Positions 13,933 through 21,962 of a stretch of DNA of 64,000 bases are shown piece after piece. The number at the start of each line of letters is the position of its first letter. Position 1 is the first letter of the stretch. Source of the stretch: Mariniblastus fucicola (GTDB lineage Bacteria; Planctomycetota; Planctomycetia; Pirellulales; Pirellulaceae). The DNA lies in the NCBI RefSeq assembly GCF_008087665.1, contig NZ_CP042912.1, forward strand, positions 186,001 through 250,000. Direction: 5' to 3'. Both the position numbers and the translations under genes were made by a program. The notes below the pieces were generated by a model. It was not told the origin of the DNA. It did not search any database and worked only from the letters and a program-made list of their open reading frames with translations.

Positions 13933-16905
13933 GTGCCAGCTGTACGCATTTACGCGTTTGCAAAAGAACTGGGGCTTGATAACAAGCAATTGCTTGAACT
14001 CTGTGAAAAAGCAGGAGTCAAGGGGAAGGGTTCTGCGCTAGCGAGTCTCGAAGAAGACGAAGTTTCGGCCGTTAAGGCCTATATGAATAGCGGTGCTGTC
14101 GAAACCGCAACGGTAGACGACGAGCCTGCCCCTCTACGACCCCCGGCAAAATCGATTGATACCCGGGTGCCAGAAATCAAAACTGCTCCGGCTACACGTG
14201 CGCCTGAAGAATCGAAAACGGATTCTGTCGACGCAGAAGTCGAGTCGACAGAGGTCGGCGAAGCAGAACCGGTAGACGTCGCGGATTCAGGGCAAGCTGA
14301 GGCGGAGGTTTCAGTAGAAGCCGATGTCGAGGTCGAGGTGGCGGCTGAGGAAGAGGTTGCCGTCGCAGCTGAGGCTGCTCCTGAGGAGGAGCCAGTCGCT
14401 GAGGTCAAAGAGGTTCCAGCGAAAGTTGAGGAGCCTGCCGAGGTTGCTGCCGAATCGAAGCCTGAAGAGGTGCCGGTCGAAGCGAAGGCTGCACCGGCAA
14501 AGAAACCTGCCTCAAAAGTTGGCGGGTTGCTTGAGCGTTTGCGAGGCGCGACGAAAAAGACGGCGGCCAAGACGACGATCGCCAATACGGAATCGCGAGA
14601 AGCGTCCGCAACCACTTCGACCCGAAAGCGTCCTGCCGCTGCCAAGGATCCGCTGGCTCCACGTCGCGACAACAATGCCAACAAACCGCTGCGAAACCTT
14701 GACGGTCCTTCGCGAGGTGATGGTGATGGCTCGCCGAAAAAAGGTGTCAAGAAAAAGTCAGGTCCCAAGTTCAACATTGCGGCCATGCCGGAAGTTAAAC
14801 AGCCGACGGCTTCGGCTCCGACTGAAAAGGTTCAGAAGCCGGATATCGCGCTTCCACAGGACGCTCGCCGCACGATTCAGGCCGGCGGTACTGCTCCGCT
14901 GGAGGACTTTACGAAGGACAAACGGAAAGACAAAAAGAAGGGTCGGCTTGGGGAAGATACAACCGATGACAGTGCGAAGAAAAAGCGCCCGTCACGTTTT
15001 GGGAATTCGCCGCTTGGCAATCGTCGGATGGGTGGACGACCTTCGCGGATGCGTTCGTATCACCGGCCGGGTTCTCGGAAGAAGTCTGGCAAAAATACTG
15101 CGGCTCCACGTAAAGACAGCGTCGTTTTGCAGTTGCCTTGTACGGTTCGTGAATTTTCAGAAGCCACTGGCGTTCCGGCGATCAAGACCTTGCTGACCAT
15201 CAAGCAGATGGGCGACGAATCGAATCCAAACATCAACTCTCACATGTCGGACGAGATGGTTGAGGTGTTGGTGGATCACTTTGAAGTCAGCGTTGAGATT
15301 CGCGCTGCAGTTTCTCTCGAAGACGAAGTGTTGAGCGAGTTCGAGATCGAAGATGCGGAAGCCGATTTGCTTCCACGTCCCCCGATTGTGACGTTCCTGG
15401 GCCACGTTGACCACGGTAAGACTTCGTTGCTCGACGCCTTGATCGGTATCGATGTCGTTTCAGGCGAAGCTGGCGGGATCACGCAGCACATCCGTGCCTA
15501 TCAGATCGAAAAAGACGGTCACAAGATTGCGTTCGTCGATACGCCGGGTCACGAAGCGTTTACCGAAATGCGTGCTCGTGGTGCAAATGTGACGGACATC
15601 GCCGTTCTGGTTGTTGCCGCCGACGACGGCGTGATGCCGCAAACGGCAGAAGCGATTAACCACGCCAAGGCGGCTGAAGTTCCAATCGTGGTCGCCTTGA
15701 ACAAGTGTGACTTGCCAGGAATTACTCCGGACAAGGCAATGCAGGATCTTGCGGCCAATGAGTTGCTACCAAGTGAATGGGGCGGTGAAACAGAGGTTGT
15801 CAAAACGAGTGCCATCACTAAAGAAGGCCTCGACGACCTGCTGGAAACCATCCTGGTGACCGCTGAGCTTCACGAATACAAAGCCAATCCTGACCGTCCG
15901 GCATACGGAACCTGTCTCGAGTCCGAGCAGCAGTCCGATCGCGGTGTCGTCTGTAAGGTTCTGGTTCAGGGTGGAACGCTGAAGATCGGAGACGTCGTTG
16001 TCTGCGGTACTTCGTTCGGTCGTGTCAAATCGATGAACGATACGCTCAAGCCAAGCATCCGTCTCGAAGAAGTCGGTCCATCCACGCCTGTGAACCTGAC
16101 CGGTTTTAACACCCCTCCGGGTGCAGGTGAGAAGCTCTACGTGGTCGATGATATCGGTAAAGCTCGTGAGATCGCCGAATCACGTGGTCACGCGGAACAC
16201 GAACAGAACGTTGCGGGTTCTGTGATGGTCTCGCTCGAAGAGATGGCTCGTCGACTGGAAATGGGTCGTCTGGCTCCTTCGGATGCAGAGATTGTTACGC
16301 TGAATCTTATTCTTCGTGCCGACACGAAAGGTTCGATCGAAGCGATCAAGAAAGAGCTTGGCAAAATCGATCATCCGGAAGTCCGCATCAAGATTGTGCA
16401 GGCGCTTGTCGGTGGCGTGACCGTTGCTGACGTTCGTTTGGCTCAAGCTTCTGAAGCCGTTATCTGTGCGTTCAATGTGGTTCCTGATGAAAACGCCCGC
16501 TCGTTGGCGGAAGAGGTCGGAGCACAGGTTCGCCGCTACGATGTGATCTACAAGATTACGGATGACCTGAAAGCGACGCTCGAAGGACGGCTCAAGCCCG
16601 AAGAACAGATCGTCGAGCAAGGCATGGCGATGGTGCTGCGAACATTCAGCATCAGCAAGACCGGAACGATCGCCGGTTGTCGCGTTATGCGTGGCTCGAT
16701 TCAACGAGAATGCCGCATGCGTGTCATCCGCGACAGCACCATCATCGGTGACTATCCCATCGAATCCCTCAAGCGTGAAAAGGATGACTCGAAAGAGGTC
16801 CAACGCGGGATGGAATGCGGTATCAAACTCGATGGATTTAACGACATCAAGGAAGGTGACACGCTGGAAGCTTATCGGATCGAAGAGGTTGCACGAACGT
16901 TGTAG
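13933..16905 (+). CDS. infB: Translation initiation factor IF-2
   Basis: 990 residues from a GTG start, chosen because the IF-2 N-terminal domain begins there ([21 protein letters not shown]). A long acidic Glu/Val/Ala tract (about 60-195) is followed by a Lys/Arg-rich linker and a second IF2-N-like helical domain (about 395-450). The GTPase starts near residue 485: G1 GHVDHGKT (about 490-497), G2 GGITQHI, G3 DTPGHEAF, G4 NKCD. Domains II-IV follow to the C-terminus. It places initiator tRNA on the 30S subunit and promotes subunit joining. The 269-base spacer after nusA holds no recognisable ylxR or L7Ae-type gene. Confidence 0.96.
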   Translation: MPAVRIYAFAKELGLDNKQLLELCEKAGVKGKGSALASLEEDEVSAVKAYMNSGAVETATVDDEPAPLRPPAKSIDTRVPEIKTAPATRAPEESKTDSVDAEVESTEVGEAEPVDVADSGQAEAEVSVEADVEVEVAAEEEVAVAAEAAPEEEPVAEVKEVPAKVEEPAEVAAESKPEEVPVEAKAAPAKKPASKVGGLLERLRGATKKTAAKTTIANTESREASATTSTRKRPAAAKDPLAPRRDNNANKPLRNLDGPSRGDGDGSPKKGVKKKSGPKFNIAAMPEVKQPTASAPTEKVQKPDIALPQDARRTIQAGGTAPLEDFTKDKRKDKKKGRLGEDTTDDSAKKKRPSRFGNSPLGNRRMGGRPSRMRSYHRPGSRKKSGKNTAAPRKDSVVLQLPCTVREFSEATGVPAIKTLLTIKQMGDESNPNINSHMSDEMVEVLVDHFEVSVEIRAAVSLEDEVLSEFEIEDAEADLLPRPPIVTFLGHVDHGKTSLLDALIGIDVVSGEAGGITQHIRAYQIEKDGHKIAFVDTPGHEAFTEMRARGANVTDIAVLVVAADDGVMPQTAEAINHAKAAEVPIVVALNKCDLPGITPDKAMQDLAANELLPSEWGGETEVVKTSAITKEGLDDLLETILVTAELHEYKANPDRPAYGTCLESEQQSDRGVVCKVLVQGGTLKIGDVVVCGTSFGRVKSMNDTLKPSIRLEEVGPSTPVNLTGFNTPPGAGEKLYVVDDIGKAREIAESRGHAEHEQNVAGSVMVSLEEMARRLEMGRLAPSDAEIVTLNLILRADTKGSIEAIKKELGKIDHPEVRIKIVQALVGGVTVADVRLAQASEAVICAFNVVPDENARSLAEEVGAQVRRYDVIYKITDDLKATLEGRLKPEEQIVEQGMAMVLRTFSISKTGTIAGCRVMRGSIQRECRMRVIRDSTIIGDYPIESLKREKDDSKEVQRGMECGIKLDGFNDIKEGDTLEAYRIEEVARTL

Positions 16906-16981
16906 TGCTCGCTTTGATTCTGCCTCGAAATGTTCGAAACCAGATTCATTGTTGGCCCTACAGCCTTGATGCGAAATTACC

Positions 16982-17524
16982 ATGAGTAACCGCCGAGTCC
17001 TAAAAGCAGCCCAGGCGATCCGCGAAGTTGTCAGTATGTCAATTCTGACCGACCTGAAAGATCCACGGGTTCGTGACGTCACCGTGACGTTCGTTGAAGT
17101 CTCTCCTGATATGCGTATGGCGAAAGTCCACGTTTCGGTGATGGGCGATGAAACCAAGCAGAATCTCTGCCTCAAGGGATTGCAGAACTCCGCCGGGTTT
17201 TTGCAGTCCAAGGTCGGTAGACGAATCGATACCCGGTACACGCCTAAAATCCAGTTCAGCCTCGATAAGGGGATGCAGCACGCGATGATGGTGACGCGAA
17301 TTCTTGAGGAAGTCCTGCCTAAAGAGTCTGCTGATAACGAGTCTGCTGATAACGAATCTGCCGATGCGGAATCCGAAGACGTGGAGACCGTTGAGGCTGA
17401 CGACCAGACAGACGTCGGCTCGGTTGACGCTCAAGGACTCGACGCCGATTCGGACACCGAGGACAACTCCGACGCAGATTCCGAAATTGAAACGTCGACC
17501 GACAAACAGGACAACCAGATGTAG
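16982..17524 (+). CDS. rbfA: 30S ribosome-binding factor RbfA with acidic tail
   Basis: 180 residues. The first 115 residues are the KH-type RbfA domain (RRVLKAAQAIREVVS, DLKDPRV, VTFVEVSPDMRMAKVHVSVMG). The remaining 65 residues are an acidic tail rich in Asp, Glu and Ser, opening with three in-frame ESADN-type repeats (17324-17368). RbfA assists maturation of the 16S rRNA 5' end. It lies 76 bases after infB, in the order usual for the nusA operon. The tail is probably disordered. Confidence 0.93.
   Translation: MSNRRVLKAAQAIREVVSMSILTDLKDPRVRDVTVTFVEVSPDMRMAKVHVSVMGDETKQNLCLKGLQNSAGFLQSKVGRRIDTRYTPKIQFSLDKGMQHAMMVTRILEEVLPKESADNESADNESADAESEDVETVEADDQTDVGSVDAQGLDADSDTEDNSDADSEIETSTDKQDNQM
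17324..17368 (+). repeat. In-frame 15-bp repeat in rbfA tail
   Basis: Three units (17324-17338, 17339-17353, 17354-17368). The first two are identical (GAGTCTGCTGATAAC) and the third has diverged; a fourth weaker unit may follow. They encode ESADN, ESADN, ESADA. Confidence 0.8.
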
Positions 17525-17588
17525 CCTGCTTCGCCGCTGGCTAAATCGATTGAAGTCGAAACAAGACCCAAAACCCAACTGATAATCA

Positions 17589-18545
17589 ATGTCTTCAAAA
17601 AATCGCGGTGACGTGCTCACCAAACTTCACAAAGTTGTCAAAAAGGAATATTCGCCGATCGCGACTCCGTCGAACCGAACTGTTCTGGAGCACATGGTCT
17701 ATGGCGCCGTCCTCGAAGACTCGACTTTCGAAGCCGCAGATGAAGCGTTCGCAAAGCTGCAGGAAAACTTCTATGACTGGAACGAAGTCCGTGTGACGAC
17801 TCGCAAGGAACTGGCCAGTCTGATGAAAGGGCTCAGCGATCCAGCCGCGGCCGGGTCACGCGTCAAAAAATCACTGCACGGCGTGTTCGAGAAGTATTAC
17901 CAGTTCGACCTTGAGTTTCTTAAAAAGGAAAACCTTGGCCGCGCGGTTCAGTCGATGGAAACTTTCACCGGCGTTTCTCCCTTCACGATTTCCTACACCG
18001 CACAGAACGGTCTTGGAGGCCATTCGATTCCGATCGACCAGAGCTTCATGAATCTGATGTACGCCATTGGCGCGATCTCGGAAAAGGAACTTCGCAACCG
18101 AAAGATCACCGGTTTGGAGCGAACGATTCCCAAAGCCAAAGGCGTCGAGTTCAGTGTTCTGGTGCATCAACTTGCGGTCGCATTCACTTCGTCACCGTTC
18201 AGCTCCAACGTTCGCAACATCATTCTGAAAGTCGCGCCCGACGCCAAGGAACGGTTTCCAAAACGCGGCGGCAAGAAATTGGGTGTTGAACCGGTAGAAG
18301 AAGTTGCTGAGAAACCCAAGAAAGAACCGGCCAAGCCAACCAAGAAAGTTGCCAAAGCTCCATCTAAAAAGTCGACAGCCAAAGCACCTGTGAAGAAGGC
18401 TCCGGCCAAAAAAGCTGCTGCCAAGGCGTCTCCGAAAGCCAAAGCTTCTGCGAAGAAAAAGGCTTCGGCCAAAACGACCAAGGCAACCAAAAAGAAAGCG
18501 TCAAAGTCGAGCTCGAAAAAGCTTTCGAAGAAAAAGCCTCGTTAG
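17589..18545 (+). CDS. Endonuclease III-like protein, catalytic Lys lost, with histone H1-like tail
   Basis: 318 residues. Residues about 28-225 resemble the HhH-GPD fold of endonuclease III: a helical start with VLEHMVYGAVLED, then the hairpin region FTGVSPFTISY (about 126-136) and SIPIDQSF. Aligned by eye, the catalytic lysine of endonuclease III falls on F132 while the aspartate is kept as D150. There is no cysteine in the whole protein, so the 4Fe-4S cluster is absent. Residues about 226-318 are a Lys/Ala/Pro/Ser tail of histone H1 type (KKAPAKKAAAKAS). It may bind DNA, or scan it, without cutting. It lies between rbfA and yebC on the same strand. Confidence 0.75.
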   Translation: MSSKNRGDVLTKLHKVVKKEYSPIATPSNRTVLEHMVYGAVLEDSTFEAADEAFAKLQENFYDWNEVRVTTRKELASLMKGLSDPAAAGSRVKKSLHGVFEKYYQFDLEFLKKENLGRAVQSMETFTGVSPFTISYTAQNGLGGHSIPIDQSFMNLMYAIGAISEKELRNRKITGLERTIPKAKGVEFSVLVHQLAVAFTSSPFSSNVRNIILKVAPDAKERFPKRGGKKLGVEPVEEVAEKPKKEPAKPTKKVAKAPSKKSTAKAPVKKAPAKKAAAKASPKAKASAKKKASAKTTKATKKKASKSSSKKLSKKKPR

Positions 18546-18633
18546 GCTGCTCGATCCAATCGCAAGTCATCGCGGGAGGTTTTGGCTCCTGCCGAATCAG
18601 GAATTTCGTCAAACATTCGCATGAGGATCCGTC

Positions 18634-19386
18634 ATGGCAGGCCACAGCAAATGGGCCAACATCAAACATCGCAAATCCGCGGTGGATGCAAAACGCAGCA
18701 AGATCTGGAGCAAGCTCTCCAAGGCGATCATTGTTGCAGCAAAGATGGGTGGTCCCGATCCGGACGGTAACTCACGTTTGCGAAACGCGATCGCAGATGC
18801 CAAGGCTGCGTCTGTGCCCAAAGATAACATCGCCCGCGCCATCAAAAAGGGTGCTGGTGAAACCGAAGGTGACAACTACGAAGAGTTCATCTACGAAGGC
18901 TATGCCTCGGATGGTGTTGCCGTCATGTGCGATATCCTGACAGACAACCGAAACCGGACGGCTCCTGAAGTCAAAAAGCTTTTCGAAAACCACGGTGGCA
19001 AACTCGGAACCACAGGTTGCGTTTCGTTCATGTTCGACCGCAAGGGTCTGTTCCTGATCGAGCAGTCAAAGATCGACGAAGAAGCGTTGATGGAAGTTGT
19101 AATGGAAGCCGGCGGGGAAGACATCGCGACCGACGATGGTCACTACGAAGTCACCTGCAATCCGGACGTGTTTTCCGACGTCAGCGATGCGTTGGAGAAA
19201 GCCGGGGTTCAGTGTGCTTCTGCTCAGGTAACGCAGATTCCTCAAAACACCGTTGATCTTGATGCCGACGGTGCGAGGAAAGTGCTGAAACTGATTGACG
19301 CACTGGACGATCACGACGACGTGCAAAAAGTTTCTGCCAACTTCAACATCAGCGACGAAGTCATGGCGGAAGTCGGCGACGAATAG
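18634..19386 (+). CDS. YebC/PmpR-family protein
   Basis: 250 residues, the usual length. It opens with the invariant MAGHSKWANIKHRK, followed by NSRLRNAIADAKAASVPKDNI, then YEGYASDGVAVMCDILTDNRNRT and the acidic C-terminal domain. Family knowledge: members act as DNA-binding regulators, and some have been tied to translation of proline-rich stretches. It lies 88 bases after the endonuclease III-like gene and before pdxA. The neighbourhood of translation factors fits a translational role, but this is inference. Confidence 0.93.
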   Translation: MAGHSKWANIKHRKSAVDAKRSKIWSKLSKAIIVAAKMGGPDPDGNSRLRNAIADAKAASVPKDNIARAIKKGAGETEGDNYEEFIYEGYASDGVAVMCDILTDNRNRTAPEVKKLFENHGGKLGTTGCVSFMFDRKGLFLIEQSKIDEEALMEVVMEAGGEDIATDDGHYEVTCNPDVFSDVSDALEKAGVQCASAQVTQIPQNTVDLDADGARKVLKLIDALDDHDDVQKVSANFNISDEVMAEVGDE

Positions 19387-19512
19387 TTTTTCCGACATCA
19401 ACGGTCCTGATTAAATTTGTCGTGTCCGCCCGGAATCGGTCCGGCAGTCTGTAGCGCTTCGCAATGCGGGACCGCGGCTTCGAGTGAGCCGCTCCACGAG
19501 TGAGCCGCAAAA

Positions 19513-19517
19513 AAGGA
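19513..19517 (+). promoter_or_regulatory. Ribosome binding site that fixes the pdxA start
   Basis: AAGGA lies 9 bases before the ATG at 19527. It supports this ATG over the GTG at 19500, which would add nine residues without similarity to the family. Confidence 0.55.
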
Positions 19518-19526
19518 AATCATCGT

Positions 19527-20471
19527 ATGCACAAGCTTCCGAAAATCGCAGTCACGATGGGTGATCCTGCTGGCGTCGGACCGGAGCTTTGTGCCCGACT
19601 GCTGGCGGAAACGAACGTTGCTGATCGCTGCTCTTTGATCATCTACGGTACGGCGAAAGTGCTCGATGCGGCGGCTGAAAAGCTTCAGTTGCAACTGCCC
19701 GAACACTGCCGGGTCGAAGAGCATCCGCTGCAGGAAGACGTGGTCCCCGGCAAAGTCTCAGCAGCCTGCGGTCAGGCATCGTTCGACTACATCGATCAGG
19801 CTATCGCCGCAGCGCTCAACGGGACCGTCGACGCGGTTGTCACCAATCCGATCAATAAGGAAGCATGGAACGCGGCAAACATCAGCTATCCCGGCCATAC
19901 GGAACTGTTCGCTGATCGATGCGACACCGATCGGTTTTGCATGATGATGTACGCTCCGTCGTTCAGCGTGGCAATGGCAACGACTCATGTTGGCTACGAC
20001 GAAGTCCCATCGTTGCTGACGACCGATCGAATTGTCGAGGTGATCGAACTGGCAGCGGATTCGATCCAGCGAATCCAGCAACGCCCTGCCCGGCTGACGT
20101 GTCTGGGGCTCAACCCACACGCCGGTGAGAAAGGCCTGTTCGGCAACAGGGAAGAAGAGCTGATCATCGCGCCTGCGATTGAAGCTGCACGCGCGAAAGG
20201 AATTCAGATCGATGGTCCGCTGCCTCCCGACACCGGGTTTTTGCCTTCACGCCGCGAGAGCACGGACTGCTATATTTGCATGTACCACGATCAGGCTTTG
20301 ATTCCATTCAAGGCATTGAATTTTGACACCGGAGTGAACGTCACGCTTGGCTTGCCGATGATCCGTACCAGCGTTGACCACGGCACAGCGTTTGATATTG
20401 CCTGGCAGGGGATCGCCGACGTGTCCAGCCTGGTTGCTGCCGTCGACCTTGCAATCAAAAGCGCGGGATAG
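19527..20471 (+). CDS. pdxA: 4-hydroxythreonine-4-phosphate dehydrogenase
   Basis: 314 residues. Typical segments: the N-terminal IAVTMGDPAGVGPEL, TNPINKEA, the first metal His in YPGHTELFAD, the TTHV segment, LNPHAGEKGLFG with the second metal His, DTGFLPS, YHDQALIPFK with the third metal His, and TSVDHGTAFDIA. It oxidises 4-phosphohydroxythreonine with NAD+ in deoxyxylulose-dependent vitamin B6 synthesis. A pdxJ gene is not seen in the window. Related PdxA2-type enzymes act on sugar acids, so a sugar role cannot be excluded, but the sequence looks like canonical PdxA. Confidence 0.92.
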   Translation: MHKLPKIAVTMGDPAGVGPELCARLLAETNVADRCSLIIYGTAKVLDAAAEKLQLQLPEHCRVEEHPLQEDVVPGKVSAACGQASFDYIDQAIAAALNGTVDAVVTNPINKEAWNAANISYPGHTELFADRCDTDRFCMMMYAPSFSVAMATTHVGYDEVPSLLTTDRIVEVIELAADSIQRIQQRPARLTCLGLNPHAGEKGLFGNREEELIIAPAIEAARAKGIQIDGPLPPDTGFLPSRRESTDCYICMYHDQALIPFKALNFDTGVNVTLGLPMIRTSVDHGTAFDIAWQGIADVSSLVAAVDLAIKSAG

Positions 20472-20498
20472 ATGCGCGTGCCAGATTTGCGACACACA

Positions 20499-20587
20499 GA
20501 TGTAGCCAAGTCATGAAGTAGCCAAGTCTGTTCCAGGCTTGCAGGTCCAAACCGAAGTAGGCACGTCTGTCCCAGACTTGCACGATC
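20499..20587. repeat. AAGTCTG-core repeat cluster, about three copies
   Basis: Copies at 20499-20515 (partial), 20516-20548 and 20554-20587. The full unit begins GTAGGCAAGTCTG, then TCCCAGACTTGC, so AAGTCTG and CAGACTT face each other. The same family recurs at 49118-49224 and 63800-63858. This cluster fills the 212-base spacer between the convergent pdxA and aldo/keto reductase genes. Confidence 0.8.
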
Positions 20588-20683
20588 TCATCGGCCTTGC
20601 CCTCAGGAGTTTACAATCGCGAAACATGGCAGAACCCAGCGCGATCAGAAGTGGAAAGCCTCCGCCCCGCAAACTCCCAATTC

Positions 20684-21883
20684 CTACGAAAGCAGGAATT
20701 CCGCACAACGCTCGTCGAACAGGCCTTCATCGATCAACTGCTTCCAGCAATCCTGTGAAACCGTCGTCGCACGAATCTCTTTCATCAACGTTGCCGTCCG
20801 GTGCGGAGTCGTTGACGTCAATACGCAACGATTACAAATCTGCGGATAGGTTACCAACGCCTGACCAGCGAACTCCGCGGCCAACACACGCCGTGTTACG
20901 GAATACTTGTCAATGACTTTCTGTAGCTTAACCACGTGATGCAACGCATCATCGGAAGCGTTCTGATAGTTCGCGACAACCCGCTCGACGCGGGGCTTTT
21001 CAAACTCGCCATCAAGCGGATCGTTTTTGGCGTACAGACCGCCATTGAGGATACCGCCCATATCAAGTTTCAGCGGACGACCGGCAGCAGTTTCACTTTT
21101 CGCGAGGTCCAACAGATCGCAAAAGCTCTTCGTCGCCGATGGATTACATAGCGTGTGCATGATGTAATCGAACTTGCCAGGAAACCGTTTAACGAACTCG
21201 ACCATCGTCGGAGCATGCTTGGTCGCCATCCCGATGTTTTTGATCTGCCCCGTTCCCTGATGAAGTTTCAAAGGCGCGATCGTTCCTTGCTCAATGAGAT
21301 CCCATTGAGGCCCGGTTTCGAAATCGTACTCCGCATCGAAGCGTTCCTCTTCGTAAAACGCGACTCCATCCTGAACGTCGATGAACCCGGCGTCTCGCAT
21401 CAGATGGTCCGCCGGATCGTGAATCGCAACGCCCGCAAACTCGATCACATTCAACGCCGCCGCCTGAGCCATGATCAGGGCTCGGGTCGCGTTCGCGTCG
21501 TACAGCGAAAAGATATCGGTCGTGCCGTCAAAGATTCCTCCGACGTCGCCCGATCGAATGGCAGCCGGTTCGGCGTTGAGATCGTCGGGCGATTGAAACG
21601 CCGGATAGCGTCCGATCTTCGTCCAAATGTCGACGCCTCTTGGGTCAAAATCAGACTTGCTGCACCACGCAGAGAACAGCTCAACGAACTGATAGAGAGC
21701 GGCGGTGTCGATCGAGAGTTGACCACCGCCGAAAACGAAGTTCATCTCTTTGAACCAGGCTCCAAATCGATCGGTCGAATAGGCATTTCCAACTCCAGAC
21801 GGGTTCTTGACCGCCTCGCGTTGAAGCTTCATCGAAGGGTGTGTTCCCAAACAGAATTGGTTGGCAGAAATTTCTCGTGGCAT
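20684..21883 (-). CDS. Aldo/keto reductase-family protein
   Basis: 399 residues, long for the family. The whole catalytic tetrad can be placed: D59 and Y64 in SIDTAALY, K89 in WTKIGR and H155 in AIHDP. The middle GQIKNIGMATKH and the later barrel strands resemble the D-threo-aldose (L-fucose) dehydrogenase branch. Such enzymes oxidise free aldoses to lactones or reduce carbonyls with NAD(P)H in the cytosol. It could feed the sugar-acid route inferred for this window, but the substrate is unknown. Starts at an ATG; converges on pdxA. The short cysteine-bearing segment near the C-terminus (PQICNRCVL) is not typical. Confidence 0.75.
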   Translation of the reverse strand: MPREISANQFCLGTHPSMKLQREAVKNPSGVGNAYSTDRFGAWFKEMNFVFGGGQLSIDTAALYQFVELFSAWCSKSDFDPRGVDIWTKIGRYPAFQSPDDLNAEPAAIRSGDVGGIFDGTTDIFSLYDANATRALIMAQAAALNVIEFAGVAIHDPADHLMRDAGFIDVQDGVAFYEEERFDAEYDFETGPQWDLIEQGTIAPLKLHQGTGQIKNIGMATKHAPTMVEFVKRFPGKFDYIMHTLCNPSATKSFCDLLDLAKSETAAGRPLKLDMGGILNGGLYAKNDPLDGEFEKPRVERVVANYQNASDDALHHVVKLQKVIDKYSVTRRVLAAEFAGQALVTYPQICNRCVLTSTTPHRTATLMKEIRATTVSQDCWKQLIDEGLFDERCAEFLLS

Positions 21884-21962
21884 GGATGGTCGGGGATCGA
21901 TTTTCGTTTGTTTTGATCAAATTGTCGCAATTGAAAACAACCCTGCAAGGGTCATTGAACAT

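Noticed and set aside
13670-14041. Plus-strand frame between nusA and infB as a possible YlxR
   Set aside because: It overlaps the infB start and lacks any YlxR motif; the spacer appears empty.
16180-17241. 353-codon minus-strand frame
   Set aside because: It is antisense to infB and rbfA, both certain genes, and shows no family pattern.
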